This document shows positions 8,991-21,488 of a stretch of 64,000 bases of DNA, piece by piece; the stretch's first letter is position 1; every line of letters begins with the position of its first letter. Under the pieces are notes generated by a model that was not told where the DNA came from, did not search any database, and saw nothing but the letters and a program-made list of their open reading frames with translations. Source of the DNA: Umbelopsis ramanniana AG (taxonomy: Eukaryota; Mucoromycota; Umbelopsidomycetes; Umbelopsidales; Umbelopsidaceae); NCBI RefSeq assembly GCF_025399195.1, contig NW_026252121.1, positions 62,001 through 126,000 on the forward strand, given 5' to 3'. Made by a program: the position numbers and the translations under genes.

Positions 8991-11900
8991 ATGCTCAAAG
9001 CAAATCACCCAGTCTGTCTGGTTCAGAGACACTGGAGAGCAAGACGTTCATGGACATGCCTTCAAGTTCGCCTCAAAGTCTCTGTAGCGACGGACCGAGA
9101 AGGTAAAAGAAAAAAAGGAAACGCTGTGGTGGTGTTCAGTATCACAAGGCCACTCATGAGAATGTGGAACTGACTCATTATGATGTCTCTGTAGCCGTAG
9201 AAACCTTCAACCCTGTAAATGTACAGTTGCTGTCGTCGGCACTACATAAGCAAATTTTTCCAAAGAATTCGAAAGAACCATGCGATATAGCCACGCGACA
9301 AGAGTATGCTCGTCAACACCTAGAGTTGCAGCATATTTGGGGAAAGTCGACCGACAAGATTCCGGATATTTCATTTCAATTGCCAAAACTCACCGGCCGT
9401 GACTTAGAAGAACATTTCTTGCGCATTGGAATTGAACAATCTGGCTCGTATATGCAAAAGGCGAAGGAGATTGCCGTCACTGACTTACCACAACAGCCAA
9501 AGGAATGGAGCCGGCAGAGTGGATGGACACGATATGATCCAAAAAGTGGAAAGAAGGAGAAAGTCGATCATCCACTCGAAAACATATTGACCTTTGATGT
9601 CGAAACGGCTGTAGCAGTGGGTCCACAGCCTATCATGGCTACTGCGGCATCACCCCAAGCTTGGTATTCCTGGGTATCACCTTATTTGTTCGGAGAAAGC
9701 GACCATCCCAATCACCTTATACCATTTGGAAAAACAGGCAATGAGCGAATTGTTATCGGACATAACGTTGGGTTTGATCGAGCCCGTATTTTGGAAGAGT
9801 ACAACACCTCATCTTCCAAACTCGGATTTTTAGACACCATGAGTATGCATATTGCGGTTTCAGGATTGTGCTCACAGCAGCGACCAGCATGGATGTCGGA
9901 AATCAAACGTCGAAATATCGGCAAAGTGTCGACATCTTCGAATTCGGATACGCATTCGGTGATGGATAGCGTATCACAAAATATGGACGTAGGAAGCAAT
10001 TCCTTTTTTGATGTCAGTGCGTTAAACAGTCTCAAAGATGTGGTGAAATTTCATTGCAATATGGACATGGACAAGTCATCTCGCAATATTCTGGTGGACG
10101 GCCAACTGGAAGATGTCCAACAAAATTTCGAGGAACTGATACGATACTGTGCTACCGATGTCGATATGACCCACCGTGTCTACAAAGCCTTGTGGCCCAA
10201 GTTCCATGAAAACTGTCCTCACCCTGTCTCGTTCGCTGGAATGCTGCAGATGGGAAATTCAATTTTGACTGTGAATGAACATTGGGAAGAATACCTGGCC
10301 AATTCTGTTGCCAAACACAAGGAGTTGGAAGATATGCTGGACGTGAAACTTCAGGAATTGGCAGAAAACGCTCGAGCTTTGGTGGGAAAGGACGAAGAAT
10401 GGCGAAAGGACCCTTGGCTAAGCCAGCTGGATTGGTTTGTTAACCCAAGGCAACGTAAACTCAAAGGACAGCCCAAGTGGTATAAAGACGCTTACGATAC
10501 CAAGGCAGACAAGCTCAAGATTTCCACTCGGTCAAGAATAGCACCACTGTTACTACGACTGAAATGGCAAGACCACCCAATTCACTATCTCACCGAGCAT
10601 GGTTGGTGCTTTAAGATTCCCATTGCCAGAGCCGATGAAGCGGGTAATACCAAAATTGTTTCTATGGATGAAGACTATTTCTATTACAAGATACCTCACA
10701 AGGATGGAGAAACAGCCAATTGTGGCAATCCCATCGCCAAGAATTATTTGCATTTTTTCGAAGAAGGTGTGCTCTCTTCGGAATACGATGCAGCACGCGA
10801 GGCACTCGAACTAAATGCCAAATCAGCCTACTGGATCAGTTCTCGAGAGCGCATATTGGGCCAATACGTTGTCTGGGATGACGACGTTAAGGACATGGGT
10901 CTTACCAAACGACCTGGTCATGGCAAGAATGGAATCATCTTACCTCAGATGGTCACGATGGGGACTGTCACACGACGAGCGGTGGAAAAGACTTGGCTCA
11001 CTGCTAGTAATGCCAAGGCCAATCGAATTGGTTCCGAGCTCAAGTCCATGGTACAAGCTCCTCCAGGATATAAGATTGTCGGTGCAGATGTAGACTCCGA
11101 GGAACTGTGGATATCCAGTATCATTGGCGATGCTCAATTTGGATTTCATGGTGCAACCGCTTTGGGATGGATGACTCTGCAGGGATCCAAATCAGAAGGT
11201 ACAGATCTGCATTCTAAAACGGCGCAGATCTTGGGTATCAGTCGAAATAAAGCCAAGGTGTTCAACTATGCTCGTATCTATGGCGCAGGCGCAAAATATG
11301 CCACTAGCCTCCTCATGCAGTACAACCAAGACTTGGATTTGGACGAAGCCAAACAAAAGGCGGCGGAGCTTTACTTGAGCACCAAAGGTGAAAAGGAAAG
11401 GTCCGTTCGAAATCAATTCAAACGAGCCTTTTGGCATGGAGGCACGGAAAGCTACATGTTCAATGCGCTTGAAGATATCGCCTTATGCAAGGAGCCCCGA
11501 ACACCCATCCTTGGCTGTGCCATCACGGATGCCTTAAAACCCAAATATGCTGGAACCCAATTCCTGACATCTCGTATCAATTGGGTCGTCCAAAGTTCGG
11601 CTGTCGACTATCTCCATATGATGATTGTTTCCATGTCTCATTTGATTGATCGATATAACATTGATGCTCGCTTCATGCTTTCGGTCCATGACGAAGTACG
11701 GTATCTCTCAAGTGAAAAAGATCAGCATCGTACTGCACTTGCCCTGCAAATTGCCAACCTATGGACTCGCGCTCTGTTTAGTTACAAACTTGGCATTCCC
11801 AATTTACCGCAAGCCGTTGCCTTCTTTTCAGCTGTGGACATTGACCACGTTTTACGCAAAGAGCCCAATATGCATTGCTTGACCCCATCCAATCCTAATA

Positions 11901-12586
11901 AGATAGAAGAAGGGAAAAGTTATTCCGTTTATGAAACGGTTGCTGAACTTGAAGAGCAAGCTAAAGTGAATGGATCCAAGCACCTTCTCGACAATGAGAG
12001 ACGAACCCTTGCCAGTCAACTACCTGATACTGACATTATTCGACAGCTGGAGGAGCTCAATCAGCTCCTACCGGAAAGTCGGATGTGTGAACTAGACTAT
12101 CTCCATGCCCAAATGTTCCGAGAATTTAAGCCAAACAAGAACCCAACCAAGCGTGGTGGTCGTGCCACGGAGGTCAAGGTTTCCAAGAAATCCGCTGTCA
12201 AAAAGATCGCTCAAGAAGAAGTTGATGAAGCTGAAACCGACGAGGTAAGATGTCTGCATATGTAAAACAAATGTTGGTTGCGCCGGTATACTCATCATGT
12301 ACTCTGCTTTGCTCCATAGTCTATCACCGTGGGTAGCAAAGATGACGATCGTCTGCTGTACCTCAAATACGAAGACGGGACCATGCCTAGATCCAGCGTT
12401 CGAGTGATTCAATCTAAAGTGCCGACATTTAAACGATCTAACGAAGACTCGTCTAGTTTATTTATTCCGACGGGAGTCCTTGATGCTTATGTCAGACCCG
12501 ACCCTACGCCTGTGCGATCTTCGTCGTCTTATCGGTCGATGAAGAAGCCCTCCAACCCTACCACTATCAACTGGATATCGGCATAG
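8991..12586 (+). CDS. MIP1: Mitochondrial DNA polymerase gamma catalytic subunit
   Basis: Family-A polymerase with proofreading domain, replicating mitochondrial DNA. Exons 8991-9083, 9140-12244 and 12320-12586 give 1154 residues. Exonuclease motifs: FDVET (about 183), GHNVGFD (about 238), YCATDVDMTH (about 367). Polymerase motifs A VGADVDSEELW (about 679), B KAKVFNYARIYGAG (about 735) and C VHDEVRY (about 880) are all intact. Exon 1 is a 31-residue Arg/Trp-rich peptide without acidic residues, a credible mitochondrial presequence; its donor (gtagcg) is weak but it is the only joining I found that keeps the frame. The tail carries a Lys-rich linker and an added Ser-rich end, an extension after motif C as in other fungi. 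Confidence 0.93.
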
Positions 12587-12909
12587 ACACTGCATAAAGT
12601 ATTTTTAAATCAAACTTGTATATAACACTCACCTTATGACATTCTGCCTGCAACATACATCCCTAATACAAAACATTCACCCGCATATAAACGTTTCAAA
12701 AAGGAGGATTTTATGATCATGTTTTTTTATATCTCAAGTTTCATAACGGACCAGTATCTATTCGGTGTGGAACTCATAGGCATGAGTGTAAACAATTTTT
12801 GCAATGGGGCATAAACTATAATGACCATGGGATGAAAAACAAATGGAGAAGAAAGTAGTTAAGCAGTAGTATGGGGGGGGGATAGGGCAAATGGTTGGAG
12901 GGAAATGAT
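12587..12909. other. Convergent 3' spacer
   Basis: A/T-rich spacer between the POLG stop and the stop of the secreted-protein gene. Nothing else recognised. Confidence 0.5.
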
Positions 12910-13832
12910 TTAAGGCCACTTGAGAATCTCGATCTTGATTTCATCGTCCCAGCTATTGCAGATGCTGTCTTGATCAGTTGTCAAGCACAAGTTCTTAACA
13001 TCTCTTTCAGACCAGTTCTTCATGCCACCCAATTGCTTGACGATGATATCGTCCACCATGATGTTAACAATAGGGTCTTCGATCAAAGATCCAGCACCTT
13101 CTCTTGACAAGACGTTGTTGACAGCGGTTCTAACGTCGTTATCAAGAGTGCGAACAAAAATACCATCACCGTTAGAGTACTCATTGAGACGAACACGGGT
13201 TCGGTTGAGAAGACGGTCCTTGATCTGGATGGAGCGGAGGTTAATATGAGGAGGAGGATGGCATAAAGCCAAGACAAAAAAAAAAAAAAGCTGGATTTTT
13301 ACCTCGTCCAAAAAGTGGCAAATGGAAGGAGGATTACCACAGATATAGTCCATTTTTTCGCCTAGAATAAAAGTGGAATTAGCTACAGGGTAATAGGGAT
13401 TTCAAGCTGCATTAGGCTGAACTTACATTCTTCCAAAGTCCAGCTCTCTCCAGGAGGAGGCATTCTACGGTCCACACGCTTAGGATTGTTGCAGTCACCC
13501 TTGAATGATCTTGGGCCGTTGAACATTTCAGAGTAGTACAACTTATCTAAGCTGTCACCGGTAACGGTGTTGATCATCTTGTTGATAGCACTTGTAACAC
13601 CCGTCTCGATTCCGGCCTTCAAAGCTTGTTCGGAAACGGCGGCCGAGATTTGAGAAGGCACATTCAGCTTGAAATTGACTAATTCTGGCTTGAGGAGTTG
13701 AACGGTGTGGGCGATAGGTTCATAGTATTTATCCGAGAAGGCAGTGGCAAGACCACGACGACATTCTGGTTCACAGGCACTAACAACTGCAGCCAAGGCA
13801 GCAATGAGTGTTGCTCCAACTGTCAACTTCAT
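12910..13832 (-). CDS. Secreted protein of unknown family, 259 residues
   Basis: Exons 13832-13427, 13361-13303 and 13224-12910. The N-terminus is a textbook signal peptide with cleavage likely after AAVVSA, leaving CEPECRRG at the mature start. The mature part contains about eight cysteines (CEPEC, DCNN, LEEC, ICGN, ICHF, NLC, SIC), alternating amphipathic helices and no transmembrane segment or GPI signal. An Asp/Val-rich region with NVLSREG and DPIVNIMVDDIIVKQ follows. I do not recognise the fold. Even codon use and three well-formed introns argue for a real, expressed gene. It could be a cell-wall or secretory-lumen protein. Confidence 0.8.
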
Positions 13833-14282
13833 TAGATGGGATGAGAGAAGAAACGTCGACGGACAAACGGCCGTAGCTGAAAATATCTCTTTTTGCTTTA
13901 AATAACCGCACCAATGGAAGTGCCTCCTGGCTTAATTTTCCAAATTTGAACCCAAAGCAAAACGAAGCGATAGAACCGAGAGCTTGACAAAGCCACTACC
14001 ACCACCACAACAGCTTGCGCCCAAAATGGCTTGCTGATAGTCAAAAACGGAGAGGGGTCTCCACCTCGCTTCAATATCGGAAGATCTTTTTTTAGAAAAC
14101 TTTGAGTTTGCATCATGGCTTATTTGAATGGTATGTAAAATTGGCGTGAAGGCGGCGTCAAGGCACCAGAAGGAATGAAATGGTACAAAAGGCAAGACTA
14201 TGTTCTAGGAATTAAAAGACAGGAGGGAGTTGTTGTTTTGGCGTGCTTAGTTAATATTGGAGGCCCTGTGGATAAAAATAGG
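13833..14282. other. Promoter of the secreted-protein gene and 3' flank of VTS1-like gene
   Basis: Both flanking genes are on the minus strand. The spacer holds short open stretches but no convincing exon. Confidence 0.4.
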
Positions 14283-16556
14283 TCAGTTGAAAGAAAGACA
14301 AACAAAAGGGTTTGGGGTCAAACAAATACTTGCATTTTTCTGGCAATGGTTCATAACATTTTCAAATACTTTGAGTAGTTTGCGTCGAGCACCGATGGTA
14401 TTCACTCCAGCTTGGATCATGTCATCGTCGGTCATTCGAACGACTTCCTGCCAAGTCAGCCCTTCAAACGCATAGGCGTATTTATGCAATCGTAAAGTTC
14501 GAAGCCATGCTTGAACATCCTGCATGAGATCAAAATCCACTGTTTCTGCCGCAACTTTATCTTTGGCTGCACGAGCGGCAGACGCTCTTCGTCTTCGGTT
14601 CATGGCCGCTTCTGTCAAGTGCCCTGGTTCAGCGTGACTGGATCCTGATCCATCACTATGGTCACTCAGGTACTCTGGAAGACTCACTCCATCGTGCGGA
14701 TTGAGAAATTGCGAATAATTGGATTTGCTGTTGGCCGCAGGAGACGGTGGCCAAGCTCGGAAAGGCGGTGACGTGGATCGATTAGATGATCGAGAGAGAG
14801 ACTTTGGACTGGGTAGAGGGGACAGGAGCGGTGAATAACGATGACCTGTAGGTGTACTGTTGCTCATTCGTCGGTTATATTTTATGGGTAAAGTGGGTGC
14901 TTTGGTATCTAATCCCATATTGGTATCAAATGTGGTGGCGTTGGAGCTTGATTTTGCGTCATCCGGTGTAGGCAAGCTCACAACATCGTCACATAGCTTT
15001 GGTTCAGATCTTGGTAACGAATGTGGTTGCTGAGAATTGAAAAAACTCGGATGCATGGTGGTGTCAATGGAGGATAACACAGGCTTGGAAGCACGCAAAG
15101 GAAGTGTGGTGGATTCATGCTGCTCCAGACTAGTCGTTTCCAATTTCTTGCCCCCTGGACTCCATTTGTGATCATAGATAGAAGGTCGATTATGTTCCTG
15201 ATCTTGTTGATGCGGTGGCTGCTGGCTTTTGGGAGCAAGCAAAGGTGACCATTCTGACAATGCATCACTGCTACTGCTGCTACTATGTCCACCTAGTGTG
15301 CTACTATTTGTTGATGAAGTTTCAGCCAGGCTACTTCTAGCAGAGGTATTAGCAACAAAGGAGGACGAGTCGTTCTTTTGAAACGCATAGGGCCAGTCGG
15401 TTATAGGCGATGGACTGGTGGCGGGACTTTGATTGGAAAGGCTTGAACTGGAATCGGGTCGTTTCACAGGCTGAGGAAGACGTGGAGATTTAATGAAAGA
15501 CGATGAGCTTAATATTGAGCTGCTGCTGACAGTAGAAGTGCGGATGCCAGAAGCTTGCTTAAGGGCCATAGCCTTTTCATATAGAATTCCAGACTCGGTC
15601 AATCCAAGGGTTCTTCCAGATAATAAATCATGCTGTCTTCTTCGAGTGTAGTCGTCAGGTTCACTAAAGGCATTGGATTGTCGGTACATGTTGCGAGAAG
15701 CCAATTTATTTCGCAAAGGGTAAACAGAGCGCATGCGTTGTTGTAATTCGAGTTCAGACTGCTTGACTGAGGTAGGTAGAAAAGGGTCTGCGTGAAGAAA
15801 AGGGGGGAAGTACATATAGATATTTTTTTTGGGTCAGTTAGCGCATGCTCTCTCTCGTCTATGGTACGTTCCCCTCAAAATTACAATACCTTTGTCTTGA
15901 TTAGGCCCCGGTGATAACAGGGCTCCCAAGGGGTCTTGATTAGCCATCTTGGTAAGGACAGCAATCAAAAATCGTATCTGTACTTGTGTCGCATGTTGAA
16001 CGATACTATATAAGGCTGTGGTTCTCTCTGCTTCGCATAATAGTCGAAACCACTCATTGACACGGTTCAAGTCATCCTTGAATTTTTGATCAAGTTTGGA
16101 ACTAGCCATGGCTTCGACGGTTTGTTCATAATGCTGCAAGTTTTCGTACCAATAATCGATGGCTTCAGCTGTAGGAAGCAAGACATCCGTCAGGATATTT
16201 TTTAAAGTTTGAAAAAAAAAAAAAATTCCAAGTGAGGATTTTCCTCCCATATGCACTCAGCACAGGCACCCACATCACTCCCTGCTGCTATTGCTCCTTT
16301 CTGCCCGCCACTTTCTTTTCTTTCTTTCATAACAGCATAGAAACGAACCTTCTGGTGATAATGAATGTCTATAAATATCAGCTGCTTGCACTATGTCGGA
16401 TGTTGGTCGAACGGTGGTTCTGTGCATTTTAGCAGAACAATTGATGAGATCCGACAGCGGTCTGTCGCTGTTTGAAGTGCCATACGACTGCTTTTGGAAC
16501 GGCCTGGTAATGTCGGCGGCGCTCTGAAAATGGTGATGATCTGACTGTGTGGCCAT
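14283..16556 (-). CDS. VTS1: Vts1/Smaug-type SAM-domain RNA-binding protein
   Basis: Exons 16556-16349, 16168-15890 and 15787-14283 encode 663 residues. Residues about 70-160 hold the conserved Vts1 N-terminal module (YWYENLQHYEQTVEAMA, VNEWFRLLCEAERTTALYSI). A long Ser/Pro-rich disordered region follows, and the SAM domain sits at the C-terminus (DVQAWLRTLRLHKYAYAF ... TIGARRKLLKVFENV). Vts1 binds stem-loops with the Smaug recognition element and recruits Ccr4-Not to deadenylate mRNAs. The basic RRRRASAARAAKDK just before the SAM domain is normal for the family. An alternative start two codons upstream (16562) exists. The SAM domain and N-module in one chain make the call firm. Confidence 0.92.
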
Positions 16557-19351
16557 AAGCATAGATTATAAACAAGAGACTGTGGATTGGGGAAGCGTGA
16601 AGTGAAGAAAGAGTATTGTGAAAGAAGTGTGTCTGTTGGTAAAGAAAAGAAGAGAGAAAACAGAAGAGGGGATTTCGGTAGAGGTCAGAAAAAGATAAAG
16701 AACAAAATAAAAAAGAGAGAAGGGATCAATCAGGAGTAAAAGAGAAGAGAAAAAGAAAGCACGGGAGATGCAAAGGGAGGTTTAGACCGTTAAGTTCGAT
16801 TCTTTTTTTTTTTTTTTTCACCAGAAGAACCAGACACACAACCCAGAAGGCAGGCCAACAACAAGTAATACGATGAGAATGGCCACGATCTTCAAGCTTT
16901 GCCTCGCCACGCGGATTACTTGTGCCACTTGCACTTCCTTCCCTCCTCATTTAACAACGTAAAAACGCGTTGGCTCGTTTATGTCGCACCGTTAATTTGG
17001 CTCAGTATAGCATGGCGGGTGACGGCAAACCCCCCTTCGTCTCCCTTCCTCGCCCAAAAGACTCAGTATCATGAGTGGATACTTACAAAGTATGGGTACA
17101 CTAACTTATAACCTTGTTTGCAACGTCTGACTGGAGCATTCCAGTACAATCTCGTAGGACTGCTGCTTTTGGGTTTGGTACCTTACTGGTGGATTTCGGT
17201 TCAAACAGGTTTTTGATTCCTTTAAGAAAGACACGCTCCAGTCTTAGCATCTAGGCAATATCCTGGTAGAAACAACTTGAGCAATCAATGGCACAGACAG
17301 ACGATCTATGCTATGACCAGCCGAAGACCACGCTACAGGCTAAATATCCACATTTCACAAGTAAAGAGAGCGCTTGCTGTGTGAAACCATGTTGCTAAAG
17401 TACCTCCTCTTTACCTCCCACTAAATTGTATCTCATTCCATGCCCTGACTACGGTCATGCTTGTACGCTTCTTCACCACATGGATAGATTTTCCTCCAAT
17501 CTTCGAAATAATTTTTATTGAATACGGATGTCAGCATCGTGTGATTTTAGACCACACGATTTTTTTTTTTTTGATTTTTTTTTACTGTACCACTTTCAGG
17601 CTTCCGTTGATCATCATGGCCCAATACGCCAACTTTCTCTTCTTCCACATCACATGGCGGCTCGGCTGCTGCTTTTACAATAAGGTGCTTGCTGTATTGA
17701 CCGCAACGGGGACTTTTCTTGTCTGGAGTTGAAAATCATGCCAACTCCAAGGGTGGGTATTTTGCATGAGCAAATTGGATCTCGCAGCGTTTAAAAATGG
17801 CCGCCCTCATCGTGTAGATTGAGTTCCATTTTAAGAAAGAAAAAACCCTTCCACCTCGAAATCAAATGTTCTCGGGCTCTTTGGTACAATGGGCGATCGT
17901 AATAGTTATTTTTATTCTACTCTGCTCCATGGGTGTCGCCCACCACACAGTTTGCATTGAGAGTACATGCTCCATTCTTATCAAATATGATGTGACAATA
18001 TCAAAAATGATTGTTTGTTTTTTCCCAAAACTGTCCACTTTACTCCCCGTGCCTAGCCGAATACTACAGGTAAACGAGGGACTTACCATTGCAAAGATAG
18101 TTAGATGAAGTTGTTTGTTTGTTACTACGAGAGCCGACATAGTATGAAATGAGATCTATGAATATCACTTCGAATCATTACCCCTTCTGTAAATTTCTCC
18201 TCAAACGATCGCCAACACTGGGTTTGTATGCGCTGTTTCATTAATCACTGCATCTCGGTTTTACCCATGGGTTACCACAAAAAGATATCTTTGTGGATGC
18301 AGGCACAATTGACATTCGCCGTATGACGCCTACATGATGACGTTTGCAATTTGCTCTAGGCTGCATTGCACCACCAGGTTTGTTTGAATCAGTGGATGTT
18401 CGAGAACCACCATTTTTTGTTTATTACTCCTCGGGTCGAAATCCACGATACAGACAGATTGTAGATCGCTCATTAATTCCCAATCCGCGTACATACGGAA
18501 TGATCAGTGGTTAACAGAAAGGTATGGGTGATACCATGACGACAGTGGTGATTGAAGTAGCGTCAGGCCCGCAGCTTTAATGATACACAGAGAAAGTTAA
18601 TGTTGCTACTAAACAATTTTAGGATATTGGCTGAGTCAAGCAAGACTAACAAGAAAATTTCTCTTGATATCCCGTTTGTTATTTTCTTCTTGTTTAGACG
18701 TTATGTAGGATTTTCAAAATATATATGCAAAGACAAATTCAACACAAGTTTAATGCCTACCTTGCTACCAAAACTGTTTTTGACATGACGTATGGCTCGC
18801 CGATATCTCCAACCAGAGAAAAAGACACTTACACCAATGAGCACAACATTGCATAGACCAACGCCACCCCAGATAATAGCAGCATTTCCAAATAATGATA
18901 ATAATCTGCAATATCAAGTTTACTAACTATAAGTTGGTCTTTGCATCATGAAAAGTTAGTGCCTCCTCGTCGTAATGCTAGCAAAACAAACCCAAGCCAT
19001 TGCGTTGTGCCCCCGTTCCCCCAATCGACAACAAAGCGACGTCCATCATTTGTGTGGTAATCCATCAAATGACATCGATCAATTTAAAGGCTTTCTGTTA
19101 CACTACATAGATCGTTCATAGCAGAATCATGGCTTATAAACATCGTGTACCCGAAAACAGTGGCTAATCGACAAACATATCGATTCCATCAGTCTCCGTC
19201 TGTTCATTGTAACACACAGTTCTCGGACCACATTGTCCATTTTTCTTCAGCCGAGAGTGTAATTTCACTGTAAGGTTTTATTTAAAAATGCTATGTCTAT
19301 ATGCTCTGGTTTGAATACTATTCACAATGCGTTTGTCGACTTTGGTTCTCC
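16557..19351. other. 2.8-kb gene-poor gap with doubtful coding fragments
   Basis: No complete gene could be assembled on either strand. Protein-like fragments exist. On +, an ATG at 17071 (exon 17071-17089) can be spliced to 17137-17208 and 17242-17360, giving a hydrophobic helix ending LGLVPYWWISVQT and then a basic stretch. Also on +, about 18362-18512 is open (REPPFFVYYSSGRNPRYRQ). On -, about 18910-18720 encodes a hydrophobic segment (FGNAAIIWGGVGLCNVVLIG). These conflict in strand and phase, so they may be chance or remnants. The first 300 bp, purine-rich, are probably the VTS1 promoter and 5' leader. Confidence 0.4.
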
Positions 19352-21152
19352 TTAGTCCAATGCTTCATTTTTAGCGAGGGATTTAACAAATTTTACAAAC
19401 TTGTCTGCATCCTTCTGGTTAGATGCTAGACCGAAAGAAATGCGGACCACGCCAATGGAACTCTTCCCGAGTTGCTCAAGTAAATCCGAATACTTGACAT
19501 TTTCTCCTATTCTGCCTATCTCTTGCCTATGGTGAGTCAATATAGCTGCCATAGCTGGATTGCACATGCAACCTGAGCGAAGCGACATTCTTTCCTTGTT
19601 GGCCAACATTTCGATATTTTCACAAGGTACTTCATCTCCATTGCTTGCATGGAAAGTGAGTGCAAGACTGCCTCCACGCTGGCTCGGATTCACTGCTCCA
19701 TGAATGGTGACAATGTGTGTACCATTTTTGTAGCATATCGTGGACAGCGAACTTATTGTGTACTCCATCAAATCTCTCACTCGCTGTTGGACAAGGTCGA
19801 TGACGCCATCTATAAACTGGAGTCCATAGATGATTGCAGGTAAGGATAAGAAATTGATTGTACCGTCCTACGCAACGAAGATGGAAGTTTGTGAATACAT
19901 ATGGCCAGATCATCTTGTAAAACTGCCTCCTGGAGTCTCAATCATACCTCGAATCTTCTTGAGCCTTCGGCCATGGTGACATTGAGTCCTGGGACTTGCA
20001 CGGTTTCGATGGTACCGCCTCCAAAGTAAGGTCTACGTAATTTTTCGGCAAAGTCTTGCTTCATGATCAGTGCGCCAATACCACTTGGATAACCTAATGC
20101 AGGTCATCAGGACGACAAGTCGGCAGGGAAGCATATTTGTCCGGATCACTTACCAAAAAGTTTGTAGAAGGAAACTATGGCTGCACTGGGATTGATCTTA
20201 CGCAAAGATACACGTGAGGTAGCGGCCAAGGCTGCTATGTCCACCACGGTATCATGCCCCAACGTTTGCGCTTTTTTGACTAGGTCCAAGTCTTGCTTAA
20301 CTCCAGATACGTTACTTTGCGCTGTCAAGACTAACAGTCCTTTCGTGGTGTTTGGCTGACTGCCATCTTCTTGTCCTTCGACTATACGCTACACAGCAGA
20401 ACGATCGATGGTTAGTTGCACAGTCTCTATAAATATCCTAAACCAACATCTGGGTAAACTAACATTAAAACTTTCAGAGTCGATCAGACCTGAGTCATGC
20501 ACTCGTATATAATCCGTTTTGGCACCTGACTTAGCGGCAAAGGCTCTCATTCCATGAAGTGAGTTATGGGAATCTTCACTGAGCATGAGTCGTGCGTTTT
20601 CGCCAAAAGGGTATGCTTCAGCTACTAACTTTAATGCCCCACTTGCATTTGAAGTGAACACAACCATGTATTCCTCTTCATTTGCATCGAAATACTTCAA
20701 GACTTCCTTTCTGGCCTCTATCTCAATTTGACTCGACATCATCGACCTAATCAAAGGTAAGTTAGGTTACAAATGAAAGTAGAAAAACCATGATGTACAA
20801 AAACAAGGTCTTACGCTGGACTCCCAGAATGAGGATTACCTAAAACATGCTGTTCGAGGAATCTATGATGCATGGTGAGTAGATGCTTGGGGTACAGAGC
20901 AGCACCGGCATAGTCTAGGTATACCATGCCGGCGTCGTCCAGTCTTGAGAACTCTTCGCATCGGATCTTATCCAAAATATTGTCGGCCGGACGTTTTGTT
21001 TCTGACGATCTTTCTGACGACCGCAACCTTATCAGCTTAGGAAGAGATATGCTGAAATGTTTTTTGTACTTTTGGTGCGTGGACACGTTCGTGCTGAGTG
21101 ATAAAGAGCAGTTTTCACTCATAGGAGGTGCTGTTATACCTATTTGAACCAT
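19352..21152 (-). CDS. Molybdenum cofactor sulfurase-like PLP enzyme (class V), no MOSC domain
   Basis: Five exons (21152-20815, 20746-20464, 20388-20154, 20093-19948, 19867-19352) encode 505 residues. It is a class-V aminotransferase-fold protein of the MOCOS/ABA3/HxB N-terminal type: YLDYAGAALYPKHLL, GNPHSGSPA, the PLP lysine in SFYKLFGYPSGIGAL (about residue 281), a PYFGGGT loop and the sulfur-carrying loop SGCMCNP. Full MOCOS proteins continue into a MOSC domain that binds the cofactor; this one stops after the PLP domain. It may therefore be a partner or paralogue, or a cysteine desulfurase with another acceptor. No signal peptide. The start could also be the second Met, ten codons on. 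Confidence 0.85.
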
Positions 21153-21488
21153 TGAAAGCGAACAGAAGATAAAAAACGCACAGATTGGTTGTTATTTAAC
21201 TATTTTCTTGTTGCACCACAGGTGAAAAAAATCACAGTATAGTCGCACAAAGCACAGCCTTAACGGACGGATGTAGACCAAAATTTCTTTCATCAACAGA
21301 CAAACATGTGCATACCATGTTATGGCAGTTCGGAAGAGTTTATTAGGAAAGGGTAGTGATAATACAACATAAACAATACATGATTGCTTCATATGATAGG
21401 GTTTGTACGGAGGGAGAGATAAACAAGCGGTATATTGAGGGAATGTGAAGGTGGGTTTTGGATGTCGACCTTGACTAAATCTATGAAT
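21153..21488. other. Spacer: MOCOS-like promoter and 3' flank of LITAF gene
   Basis: Both neighbours are on the minus strand. Nothing beyond expected flanking DNA was seen. Confidence 0.4.

Noticed and set aside
13386-13400. I-SceI-like string CAGGGTAATAGGGAT
   Set aside because: It is a rearranged partial match inside a normal short intron, not the 18-bp homing site.
17457-17732. 91-codon plus-strand ORF crossing long T runs
   Set aside because: It reads through a T-rich, intron-like tract; another frame over the same DNA looks equally protein-like, so neither is supported.
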